Assembly (NCBI GenBank): GCA_017469795.1
Contig: JAFUFT010000048.1
Location: forward strand, 1 to 32,247
Reading direction: 5' to 3'
Length of the DNA stretch: 32,247 bases
Source of the DNA: Oscillospiraceae bacterium
Lineage (GTDB): Bacteria; Bacillota; Clostridia; Oscillospirales; Oscillospiraceae
Part shown: positions 1-6,443 of the stretch, piece by piece
Position numbering within the stretch: position 1 is the stretch's first letter
How the letters are laid out: each line of letters starts with the position of its first letter
Program-made: the position numbers and the translations under genes
The notes under the pieces: model-generated
What the model saw: only the letters and a program-made list of their open reading frames with translations
Database searches by the model: none
What the model was told of the DNA's origin: nothing

Positions 1-82
1 AGCCGGTAGCGAGCCGTCCGCACACTGCATTCCCAGTCGAGCGCTCAATCTTGCACTGTTTACCCCTGGCGTGGGAGAATCG

Positions 83-143
83 CAAAGGGGGAACCCCCTT
101 TGTCCGGTTCTTTCCTCCATTTCTTGCCGGCCAAGAAATGGAG
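83..143. other. Two intergenic hairpins beyond the prfC stop
   Basis: Two strong inverted repeats lie between the window edge and the prfC stop. The first (83-102) pairs CAAAGGGGG with CCCCCTTTG and has almost no loop. The second (115-143) pairs CTCCATTTCTTG with CAAGAAATGGAG around a 5-nt loop. Neither is followed by a clear U-tract on the minus strand, so they are not textbook intrinsic terminators for prfC. They could be a dispersed intergenic repeat, an RNA-stabilising 3' structure or a Rho-type end. The remaining bases of 1-180 hold no gene I can support. Confidence 0.5.
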
Positions 144-180
144 CCGTCGGAGACATCTAAAGAGCACTACAAACTCCAAT

Positions 181-1767
181 TTACGCTTCCGCGCTGAGTG
201 TTTCGCTGAGCACCAGGCCGGGATTCTTTTTCAGGTTGAAATCGATAGACCAATAGCTGGAGAACACCAGCAGGTTGTGTCCCTTGTAATCCTCCAGCAG
301 CTCCGCGTCTGAGCTGAGGTTCAGCGCCTTGGGCTCCACTGGGCAGGAGGTGATGAACCGCAGATGCTCATAGGGCAGATTCTCCATCCGCAGATCCACG
401 CCGTACTCGTTCTTCATCCGGTACTGGAATACGTCGAACTGCAGCGTGCCGACCACGCCCACGATGACCTCCTCCATGCCGGTGTTCGGCACCTTGAAGA
501 TCTGAATGGCGCCCTCCTGGGCGATCTGTTCGGTTCCTTTGATGAACTGCTTGCGCTTCATGGTGTCCCTGGGGCTGACCCGAGTGAAATGCTCCGGGGC
601 AAAGGTGGGGATGCCCTCGAACCGGAATTTCTTTCCCGGCACCGTCAGGGTATCGCCGATGGAATAGATGCCCGGGTCGAATACGCCGATGATGTCCCCG
701 GCGTAGGCCTCCTCCACGATCTCCCGGTCCTGGGCCATCAGGGACTGGGGCTGGGAAAGGCGCTGCTTTTTGCCGCCCTGGACGTGGTAGACCTCCATGT
801 CCCGGGTGAACTTGCCGGAGGTAATGCGCATAAAGGCAATCCGGTCCCGGTGGGCCTTGTTCATGTTGGCCTGGATCTTGAAGACAAAGGCGGAAAAGTC
901 CGGAGAGAAGGGATCGATGGTCTCGTCTCCGGCAGTCCTGGGCAGGGGAGAGGTGGTCATGTTCAGAAATTCATTCAGGAAAGGCTCCACGCCGAAGGTG
1001 GTCAGGGCCGAGCCGAAGAATACGGGACTCTGCTTTCCCGCCCGGACCTTCTCCAGATCGAATTCCGCCCCCGCTCCCAGAAGATCCACTTCCTCCTGGA
1101 GCTGCTGCCACTTTTTCTCGCCGATCAACTCGCCCACATGGGGATCCTCCAGATCCACCTGCTCCGAGCCACTTCTGGATTTGAAGGAGGTGTCGGAGAA
1201 AAACAGGATCTGGCTGCTGGGCCGGTCGTAGACGCCCTGAAACTCCTTGCCGGAGCCGATGGGCCAGTTGATGGGGCAGGTCTCGATGCCCAACTCCTCC
1301 TCAATCTGCTCACACAGCTCAAAGGGATCCCGGGCGTCCCGGTCCATCTTGTTGATGAAGGTGAAGATGGGGATGTGGCGCAGAGTGCAGACCTTGAAGA
1401 GTTTTCTGGTCTGGGCTTCCACGCCCTTGCTGCCGTCGATTACCATGACGGCGGAATCCGCGGCCATCAGGGTCCGGTAGGTGTCCTCGGAGAAGTCCTG
1501 GTGGCCGGGGGTGTCCAGGATGTTGATGCAGTAGCCGTTGTAGGAGAACTGCAGCACCGAGGAGGTCACGGAGATGCCGCGCTGCTTTTCAATTTCCATC
1601 CAGTCGGACACGGCGGCCCGGCTGTTTTTCTTGCCCTTGACCACGCCTGCCTGGGCGATGGCGCCGCCGTAGAGCAGGAACTTCTCGGTCAGGGTGGTCT
1701 TGCCGGCGTCGGGGTGGGAGATGATGGCAAAGGTACGCCGCCGCCGGATCTCTTCTTGCATAGTCAT
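181..1767 (-). CDS. prfC: Peptide chain release factor 3 (RF3)
   Basis: Cytoplasmic translational GTPase that recycles RF1/RF2 from the ribosome after stop-codon-dependent peptide release. The 528-residue length matches the RF3 family (about 530). The GTPase domain is obvious: P-loop SHPDAGKTT near residues 17-25, switch-II DTPGHQDF near 85-92 and NKMDRD near 139-144. The later FVFKIQANM and the MKRKQFIKG stretch fit RF3 domains 2 and 3 rather than EF-G, which would be about 170 residues longer. The start ATG at 1765-1767 has GGAGG seven bases upstream; an in-frame ATG two codons later is worse placed. It is a single gene with its own leader. Upstream (1768-1869) is a short AT-rich spacer carrying one copy of the repeat that flanks the neighbouring cassette. 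Confidence 0.96.
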   Translation of the reverse strand: MTMQEEIRRRRTFAIISHPDAGKTTLTEKFLLYGGAIAQAGVVKGKKNSRAAVSDWMEIEKQRGISVTSSVLQFSYNGYCINILDTPGHQDFSEDTYRTLMAADSAVMVIDGSKGVEAQTRKLFKVCTLRHIPIFTFINKMDRDARDPFELCEQIEEELGIETCPINWPIGSGKEFQGVYDRPSSQILFFSDTSFKSRSGSEQVDLEDPHVGELIGEKKWQQLQEEVDLLGAGAEFDLEKVRAGKQSPVFFGSALTTFGVEPFLNEFLNMTTSPLPRTAGDETIDPFSPDFSAFVFKIQANMNKAHRDRIAFMRITSGKFTRDMEVYHVQGGKKQRLSQPQSLMAQDREIVEEAYAGDIIGVFDPGIYSIGDTLTVPGKKFRFEGIPTFAPEHFTRVSPRDTMKRKQFIKGTEQIAQEGAIQIFKVPNTGMEEVIVGVVGTLQFDVFQYRMKNEYGVDLRMENLPYEHLRFITSCPVEPKALNLSSDAELLEDYKGHNLLVFSSYWSIDFNLKKNPGLVLSETLSAEA

Positions 1768-1796
1768 AATGGTTCCTCCATAGTCAGTAAAAAGTT

Positions 1797-1816
1797 AAGA
1801 GTGAAACGTGAATAGG
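1797..1816. repeat. Left copy of 20-bp direct repeat flanking AT-rich cassette
   Basis: This 20-mer matches 2705-2724 at 17 of 20 positions in the same orientation, including an identical 9-bp end GTGAATAGG. The two copies bracket the deaminase/four-helix gene pair. AGTGAA-type words also recur at 2640-2656. It may be a duplication left by insertion of the cassette. Confidence 0.6.
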
Positions 1817-1869
1817 GTCTGGAGACTAATGTGGAACCTGAAGGTGGTAGTTGATCATAGGGAACTCCT

Positions 1870-2283
1870 TTATACGACGATCACAGGCTTCCATGCAAAT
1901 GGAAGCAAATCCTGAATGCCGACTTTGATCAGATTATGATTTTCATCGTTCAATATCACTTTAATGTCCGGACAATACTCGATCAGCATCTGCCGGCAGT
2001 TTCCACAGGGAGAAATCACGCCGTTCGGCATTTTCTCGTGCACAGCTACGATGGTATCAAATTTCCTTGCCCCGGCGGAAATGGCGATGCCCATGGTGAT
2101 GTATTCTGCACAGGAACCGTGATTTCCGTCGCAGTTTACTCCAGAGTACACAGTACCGTCTTTACAGCGGATCGCTGCGCCAACTGTATGGTTGTATATT
2201 CCTTCGTCAAAATTCCGCGCCAGAGTTTCAAGAGCTGTTTGGATCAAATTGTGATCTTCTGCGGTAATGGGATAGAGGGTCAT
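1870..2283 (-). CDS. Cytidine/blasticidin-S deaminase-like zinc hydrolase
   Basis: A zinc-dependent deaminase of the tetrameric cytidine deaminase fold, 137 residues. The Zn site is complete: Cys58-Ala-Glu60, where Glu60 is the expected proton shuttle, and Pro-Cys93-Gly-Asn-Cys96. The region after the active site (ISPCGNCRQ, then a GIQDLLP motif near the C-terminus) resembles blasticidin-S deaminase as I remember it (SPCGRCRQ and GIRELLP) at least as much as housekeeping Cdd. The substrate could therefore be cytidine/deoxycytidine or a cytosine nucleoside antibiotic. I choose ATG 2281-2283 because AAAGGAG sits just upstream. A longer reading to 2343 would overlap the preceding gene heavily. 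The ATG overlaps the upstream gene's stop as ATGA, implying translational coupling. The DNA is much AT-richer than its surroundings (20/60 G+C in 1921-1980), which suggests transfer. Confidence 0.85.
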   Translation of the reverse strand: MTLYPITAEDHNLIQTALETLARNFDEGIYNHTVGAAIRCKDGTVYSGVNCDGNHGSCAEYITMGIAISAGARKFDTIVAVHEKMPNGVISPCGNCRQMLIEYCPDIKVILNDENHNLIKVGIQDLLPFAWKPVIVV

Positions 2284-2615
2284 GGTTTGTTCTCCTTTGC
2301 GGTTTTCACGGAAGCAATGAGCATCCGTTTTAATTCCTCGCATTGGGACAGAAGCACAGAGTCTTTATAATACCCGCTTTCATTGAGCAGTTCCAGCCAA
2401 TACTCTGTTTCAGCGCATTCCTTCAGGGCAATTTGCAGTTTGGAAATGAAATCAGGACGGCTGTGGGCATAAAAAGCTTCTCTGATGTTGGCGCCGATGC
2501 TGGTTCCGGAACGAAGCATTTGGTTCGTCAATACGCTATGTCCCTTGATGCTTTCGCAAGCTTTTATGATTTCCAATGCAAATGCTTTCGATTTTGTGAC
2601 TAGAGGACTTGGCAT
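2280..2615 (-). CDS. Four-helix-bundle protein (S23 / 23S rRNA intervening-sequence family)
   Basis: Small all-helical protein of the S23/TIGR02436 family, first described from genes inside 23S rRNA intervening sequences; its molecular role is unknown. Family signals are the N-terminal SKAFALEIIK stretch, the central MLRSGTSIGANIREA and the later ALKECAETEYWLELL helix. I place the start at ATG 2613-2615 because GGAGG lies eight bases upstream and the family normally begins just before this stretch. An in-frame GTG at 2652-2654 would add 13 residues encoded by AGTGAA-like repeat DNA. That gives 111 residues. It overlaps the deaminase gene by four bases. It is low in G+C like its partner. Members of this family often sit as odd insertions between unrelated genes, which matches the flanking repeats here. 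Confidence 0.88.
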   Translation of the reverse strand: MPSPLVTKSKAFALEIIKACESIKGHSVLTNQMLRSGTSIGANIREAFYAHSRPDFISKLQIALKECAETEYWLELLNESGYYKDSVLLSQCEELKRMLIASVKTAKENKP

Positions 2616-2704
2616 ATATGGATCCTCCAATGGCAGAACTTCTTCACTTTTCACTAATACTTTTTACTTCCAAAAATCCTTTGTACAGAGGAGGGAGAAA
2701 AGAG

Positions 2705-2724
2705 AATAGTGAATAGTGAATAGG
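2705..2724. repeat. Right copy of 20-bp direct repeat flanking AT-rich cassette
   Basis: Partner of 1797-1816 (17/20 identical, same orientation). Internally it is a short tandem of AATAGTG units. It ends two bases before the tRNA-Glu terminator stem, so the cassette boundary abuts the tRNA transcription unit. Confidence 0.6.
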
Positions 2725-2725
2725 T

Positions 2726-2759
2726 AAAAATCCTCCATGCTGACGCATGAAGGATTTTT
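2726..2759 (-). terminator. Intrinsic terminator of the tRNA unit
   Basis: A 14-bp stem (2726-2739 with 2746-2759) has one G-U wobble and a 6-nt loop. On the minus strand it ends in a U-run immediately after the encoded CCA of tRNA-Glu. The stem begins at the final A of the CCA. Confidence 0.85.
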
Positions 2760-2833
2760 GGTGACCCCGACGAGAATCGAACTCGTGTTACAGCCGTGAA
2801 AGGGCCGTGTCTTAACCTCTTGACCACGGGGCC
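2759..2833 (-). tRNA. tRNA-Glu (anticodon UUC), CCA encoded
   Basis: The reverse complement folds into a complete cloverleaf. The acceptor stem GGCCCCG pairs with CGGGGTC, with one G-T at position 2. The anticodon loop CTTTCAC contains TTC, and the T-arm reads GAGTTCGATTCTC. The discriminator A is at 2762, followed by genomically encoded CCA. The anticodon and D-arm are typical of bacterial tRNA-Glu. It lies downstream of tRNA-Met in the same direction, separated by two hairpins. Confidence 0.96.
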
Positions 2834-2838
2834 GGACG

Positions 2839-2894
2839 CTGACGCGGAGAGTACCGCGTCAGATGAAAGAAAAAGGCGGATTGGATCCGCCTTT
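2839..2894 (-). terminator. Hairpins between tRNA-Met and tRNA-Glu
   Basis: Two perfect stems lie between the tRNAs. 2872-2894 pairs AAAGGCGGA with TCCGCCTTT and is followed on the minus strand by a T-rich run, a plausible terminator behind tRNA-Met. 2839-2862 pairs CTGACGCGG with CCGCGTCAG and sits directly 5' of tRNA-Glu. No separate promoter for tRNA-Glu is evident between them. The hairpins may therefore act as partial terminators or processing signals within one transcript. Confidence 0.6.
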
Positions 2895-2895
2895 G

Positions 2896-2972
2896 TGGTA
2901 GCGGCAACTGGATTTGAACCAGTGACACTCCGGGTATGAACCGAATGCTCTAGCCAGCTGAGCTATGCCGCC
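2896..2972 (-). tRNA. tRNA-Met (CAU), elongator type, CCA encoded
   Basis: The reverse complement gives acceptor GGCGGCA paired with TGCCGCT (terminal G-T), D-arm AGCTCAGCTGGCTAGAGC, anticodon loop TTCATAC with CAT, T-arm GGTTCAAATCC and encoded ACCA. The paired 1:72 end and the GGCGG...CCGCU acceptor match elongator tRNA-Met of Firmicutes rather than initiator tRNA. A lysidine-modified tRNA-Ile2 also has a CAT anticodon, but the acceptor favours Met. Confidence 0.93.
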
Positions 2973-2999
2973 ATACAATCCCTCAAAAGGGCAATAGTG

Positions 3000-3028
3000 A
3001 TTATACCGTCCAATTCCGGTTTTGTCAA
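3000..3028 (-). promoter_or_regulatory. Perfect-consensus promoter of the tRNA unit
   Basis: On the minus strand TTGACA (3023-3028) and TATAAT (3000-3005) are separated by exactly 17 bases. Both hexamers are full sigma-A consensus, as expected for a stable-RNA promoter. The start point would lie about 20 bases before tRNA-Met. Confidence 0.92.
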
Positions 3029-3100
3029 CATGATTTTTTCGGATTTTGTTTTTTCTTTATATTTTTGGAAACAGGCGGGTATGATATTCCCGGTGATTTT

Positions 3101-3550
3101 ATGAAAATCTGGAAATGCGCGGTGCTGTGGTATCTCGGCGGCATGAGCTATGTGGCGCTGGAGCTGCTCTGGCGGGGATGGAGCCACGGCAGCATGTTTG
3201 TGGTGGGAGGCGTCTGCTTCCTGCTGCTGGGAAACGTAGAACGGCTGAAATTGCCGCTGGCGGTGAAAATGATGGCGGGTGCGGGTCTGGTGACGGGGCT
3301 GGAGCTGCTGACCGGCCTGGTGGTGAATCTGGGCCTGGGAATGGATGTGTGGGACTACAGCGGCATGCCCTGCAACCTGCTGGGGCAGATCTGTCTGCCA
3401 TACCTGCTGCTGTGGAACCCGGTGGCCCTGGGCGGGATGTTCCTTTCCCGGGGCCTGCGGCGGCTGCTGTTCGGGGAAAGAAAAAGCTCCCGGGAACTGA
3501 GTCCCGGGAGCAGAAACGTCATTGTCCGATTCCAGCCAGAAGGTCTGTAA
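3101..3550 (+). CDS. Small integral membrane protein, putative ABC-transporter type IV family (PF06541-like)
   Basis: A 149-residue multi-pass membrane protein. The N-terminal stretch with GWSHGSMFVVGGVCFLLLG and the later WDYSGMPCNLLGQICLPY resemble the PF06541 family, annotated as a putative ABC-transporter type IV; no transport activity can be claimed. I see about four hydrophobic segments, at residues 5-25, 29-48, 56-78 and 92-118. The ATG at 3101 is preceded by only a weak GGTGA. A TTG at 3065 would add 12 polar residues and is less likely. The last roughly 20 codons run through the terminator of the convergent gene and 32 bases into its coding region. The C-terminal tail SSRELSPGSRNV is therefore written by DNA selected for something else. 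Confidence 0.75.
   Translation: MKIWKCAVLWYLGGMSYVALELLWRGWSHGSMFVVGGVCFLLLGNVERLKLPLAVKMMAGAGLVTGLELLTGLVVNLGLGMDVWDYSGMPCNLLGQICLPYLLLWNPVALGGMFLSRGLRRLLFGERKSSRELSPGSRNVIVRFQPEGL
3486..3511 (-). terminator. Intrinsic terminator of the DHHW/MBOAT operon
   Basis: A perfect 10-bp stem (GCTCCCGGGA with TCCCGGGAGC, loop of 6) is followed on the minus strand by TTTTTCTTT. It lies eight bases beyond the minus-strand stop and entirely inside the 3' end of the convergent plus-strand gene. Confidence 0.88.
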
Positions 3551-4850
3551 CGCCGGCGGTGGTGCCGTTGTAGATGTTCAGGCAGACGAGAACATCCTGA
3601 ATGCCGTAGTCCTCCACCATCTCGGAGATGGTGTTGTCGGTGTATCTTACGTCGATCCAGTAGATATGCTCGTAGTGATCCACCAGCCACGGAATGAAGG
3701 CGTTTCCGAAGGAGTCCTTGATGACCACCACGGAAGAGCCGTCATGGATGGTCTCGTTGTGGGCGTAGCTGAAGGAGTTGTCGCCGCCGGAGAACATGGC
3801 GTAGAATTCCGAGTTGGGATAGTTGGACACGTCGTTGACGATCCACCAGTTATAGGTGATGCCGTCGTCCAGCACCATCTCCATGTCGTTGGTGCCCTTG
3901 GGGATGTAGCCGATAACCGTGTCCGGGTTTTCCGCCAGCTCATAGGACTGGTTGCTGCTGGAATAGAAGGTGCCCATGAAGTCCTCGATCTCCAGGGTTT
4001 CGTAGTCCTCCACCTTGTGGGGCTCCCAGCCCTTCTCTTCGCAGTACATCTGGTAGGCGTAGTAGGCCCCCAGCGCAGTCCAGTGGTGATCGGTGTGGAA
4101 GTAGATGTACTCAGCATTGTGCTTTTTCAGGTTGTCATAGATGGAGACCGTATGAATCCCGGGGTTCATCTGTCCATAGAGATATTGAATGGCCTTATCC
4201 TGATCGCTGCAGCCCATGTCGTCCAGCACCGCCTCGTCGAGCATGATGCCGGAGCTGATGGGAATGATCATCACATAGACGTTGACCTTGTCCTTGACAT
4301 TGGTGTAGAACTGGTTCATGGTGTTGGCGAAGGTGTCCGCCCCGTCCTGGCCAAAGTAGTAAAGGCCGTAGCCGCAGTTATTTGTGATGTAGATGTTGCC
4401 CTGCATCTCGCCAAAGGCGGAGACGGTGCCGTCCTCCAGAGGTTCCTCCGAGGGGGAGGGGCTGGGCATGGGGGTAGGCGTCAGAGCGGGCGAGGGGCGG
4501 GGCGTCGCGTCCACGTCGGGGATCTCATCGGCCACCATGGCCGCGTTGCCCACGATCTGGTCGCTCTTGATGCCGTAGCGCTCCTGGAGGGACTGGTTCC
4601 CGGAGATCAGAAGATCCCGGATGGGATAGGTATCGGCGTACCAGGTGTCCACGCCCTTGAAGAAGCTGCCGTCCCAGAAGGAGCTCCAGGTCAAGGTGGG
4701 GAACTGGGTCAGGTTGCGCTTTTCCACCACGGAGGTCTTGGGCCGGGCGAACCACAAAAGGCCGATGAAGCCCATCAGCACCAGAAGGCCGCCGAAGGTG
4801 ACGATCTTGATGCCCCGGATCATGTTGTTGTATCGTTTGAGTTTTTTCAA
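3519..4850 (-). CDS. DHHW-family (AlgJ/AlgX-like) extracytoplasmic O-acetyltransferase partner
   Basis: Predicted to transfer or accept acetyl groups onto a cell-surface polysaccharide outside the membrane, working with the MBOAT protein encoded just upstream. The 443-residue protein has a short cytoplasmic start, one membrane anchor at about residues 14-34, and a Pro/Ser/Thr-rich linker at 111-140. The SGNH/DHHW-type catalytic domain follows. The name-giving motif is FHTDHHW at 251-257 (Asp254, His255, His256, Trp257), and the likely nucleophile is Ser380 in KDSFGN. The start ATG 4848-4850 lies 16 bases after the MBOAT stop, so the two genes form an operon ending at the 3486-3511 hairpin. 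The true substrate polymer is unknown, because no glycosyltransferase or polymerase gene is adjacent. Confidence 0.9.
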   Translation of the reverse strand: MKKLKRYNNMIRGIKIVTFGGLLVLMGFIGLLWFARPKTSVVEKRNLTQFPTLTWSSFWDGSFFKGVDTWYADTYPIRDLLISGNQSLQERYGIKSDQIVGNAAMVADEIPDVDATPRPSPALTPTPMPSPSPSEEPLEDGTVSAFGEMQGNIYITNNCGYGLYYFGQDGADTFANTMNQFYTNVKDKVNVYVMIIPISSGIMLDEAVLDDMGCSDQDKAIQYLYGQMNPGIHTVSIYDNLKKHNAEYIYFHTDHHWTALGAYYAYQMYCEEKGWEPHKVEDYETLEIEDFMGTFYSSSNQSYELAENPDTVIGYIPKGTNDMEMVLDDGITYNWWIVNDVSNYPNSEFYAMFSGGDNSFSYAHNETIHDGSSVVVIKDSFGNAFIPWLVDHYEHIYWIDVRYTDNTISEMVEDYGIQDVLVCLNIYNGTTAGVTDLLAGIGQ

Positions 4851-4866
4851 CGCCGGACACCTCGCA

Positions 4867-6300
4867 TCAGAACTGGAAGTACAGGAAGGGGTTGTAGCTG
4901 TCGCCGGCCAGCGCCATGGCGGACAGGATCACGAAGAGGATCGGATGCACCACTTCCCAGGCGGCGTTGATCCAGTAGAGAGGAACGCTGCCCTTGGAGA
5001 GATTCTTCAGCATCAGCCGGAGATACTTGCCCAGGGGCGTCACGGCGATGACGCAGAAGATCAGGAAATAGACGTTATTCTTGAAAGCAAGCGCCACATT
5101 GACGCCGGTAAAGCCGTTGCCGTTGAGTCCGAAGAGGCCCTTGAGGGCGGTGCCCAGCAAGGAAAGGTCGGTGAACTTGAAGATCAGCCAGCTGAGGATC
5201 ACCAGCAGCATCACGACCACGTGCCGCACCGGCCGCGGGATCTTCGGCAGCGTGTCCGTGAGCACATACCGCTCCAGGCACAGAAGCACGCCGAAATACA
5301 GGCCCCAGATCACGAAGTTCCAGCTGGCACCGTGCCAGAGGCCCGTCAGGCCCCAGACCACGAACAGGTTAAAGATCTGCCGGTTCCGGTCGCAGCGGTT
5401 GCCGCCCAGGGGGATGTACACATAGTCCCGGAAGAAGGTGCTCAGGGAGATGTGCCACCGGCGCCAGAACTCCCGGATGGAGTCGGAGATATAGGGGTAG
5501 TTGAAGTTTTCCTTGTAGTGGAACCCGCACATCAGGCCCATGCCGATGGCCATGTCGGAGTAGGCGGAGAAGTCCAGATAGATCTGCAGCGTAAACGCCG
5601 CGCCCCCCAAAAAGATGCCCAGCGCGGGCATGGCGGCCAGCTCCGTGACGTTGGTGCTCAGGAGACTGTCGGCCACTGCGGCGCATCCGTTGGCCAGAAC
5701 GGCCTTCTTGGCCAGGCCCACGGTGAAGCGGCTGATGCCGGCGCTGATCTCATTGAGGCTTACCTTCCGCTTCCGGATGTCCTCCGCCACGTCCTGATAC
5801 CGGACGATGGGACCGGCGATGCACTGATGGAATAGGCTGGCATAGAGCAGCAGCATCCAGTATTTCCGCTGGGGCCTGACCTCGCCCCGGTACACGTCCA
5901 CCACATAGGAGATCAGCTGGAAGGTGTAGAAGGAGATACCGATGGGAAGCACGATCTGGGGAATGACCTTGGGTACGCCGAAGATCCCCTGGATATTCGT
6001 CAGGAAAAACCCGGTGTATTTGAAAACACCCAGAATAATGAGACACAGGGCCACGGTGAGGATCATGAAGCGCTTCTGGACCTTGCCGATGGGTGTGCTG
6101 CTGATGAGAAGGGCCCCCATCCAGCAGATGAAGGTCATGCCGGCCAGCAGGATCAGATACCGCGGGCCGGACCAGCTGTAGAATACCAGGGAGAACACCA
6201 GCATGGCGATGTTCTTCTTTTTGACGTCCTGGAAATAGATCTGCGACAGAAGGTTTAAGGTCAAGAACAAGAAAACGAACAGCATGCTGGAAAAAACCAT
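4867..6300 (-). CDS. MBOAT-family membrane O-acyltransferase (AlgI/DltB-like)
   Basis: Polytopic membrane acyltransferase expected to move acetyl groups from a cytoplasmic donor across the membrane for polysaccharide O-acetylation, as AlgI does for alginate. MBOAT hallmarks are the LDFSAYSDMAIG stretch, REFWRRWHISLSTFFRDYVYIPLGG, and the putative catalytic His in GLWHGASWNF (His323 from the chosen start). About 477 residues and many hydrophobic segments fit AlgI-type proteins. I use ATG 6298-6300, where the typical MVFSSMLF N-terminus begins; an in-frame GTG four codons upstream is possible. The ribosome site is weak. It is first gene of a two-gene operon with the DHHW protein. The protein belongs to the polysaccharide branch (AlgI) rather than the teichoic-acid D-alanylation branch, because the partner is DHHW and dltA/dltC/dltD are absent. 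Confidence 0.9.
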   Translation of the reverse strand: MVFSSMLFVFLFLTLNLLSQIYFQDVKKKNIAMLVFSLVFYSWSGPRYLILLAGMTFICWMGALLISSTPIGKVQKRFMILTVALCLIILGVFKYTGFFLTNIQGIFGVPKVIPQIVLPIGISFYTFQLISYVVDVYRGEVRPQRKYWMLLLYASLFHQCIAGPIVRYQDVAEDIRKRKVSLNEISAGISRFTVGLAKKAVLANGCAAVADSLLSTNVTELAAMPALGIFLGGAAFTLQIYLDFSAYSDMAIGMGLMCGFHYKENFNYPYISDSIREFWRRWHISLSTFFRDYVYIPLGGNRCDRNRQIFNLFVVWGLTGLWHGASWNFVIWGLYFGVLLCLERYVLTDTLPKIPRPVRHVVVMLLVILSWLIFKFTDLSLLGTALKGLFGLNGNGFTGVNVALAFKNNVYFLIFCVIAVTPLGKYLRLMLKNLSKGSVPLYWINAAWEVVHPILFVILSAMALAGDSYNPFLYFQF

Positions 6301-6399
6301 GATACAACCCACACAATCCCATAAGTATAAATCAAGTATACTTCATCCCGGGGGAAAAATAAACAGAGAATTTGACTTTTTTTCAGGAAAATAATAGAA

Positions 6400-6427
6400 A
6401 AAAGACCGTCCTGGCGGACGGTCTTTT
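6400..6427 (-). terminator. Intrinsic terminator of uraA
   Basis: A 12-bp stem (6400-6411 with 6416-6427) has a TGGC loop on the plus strand. On the minus strand it is followed by a T-run, 17 bases after the uraA stop. The A- and T-runs on both sides would let it work bidirectionally. Confidence 0.9.
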
Positions 6428-6443
6428 TTTCAATCAGGCAGAT

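Noticed and set aside
364..1815. 483-codon open frame on the plus strand opposite prfC
   Set aside because: It is antisense to a complete RF3 gene, has His/Gly/Val-rich nonsense composition and no ribosome site. It is a by-product of high G+C.
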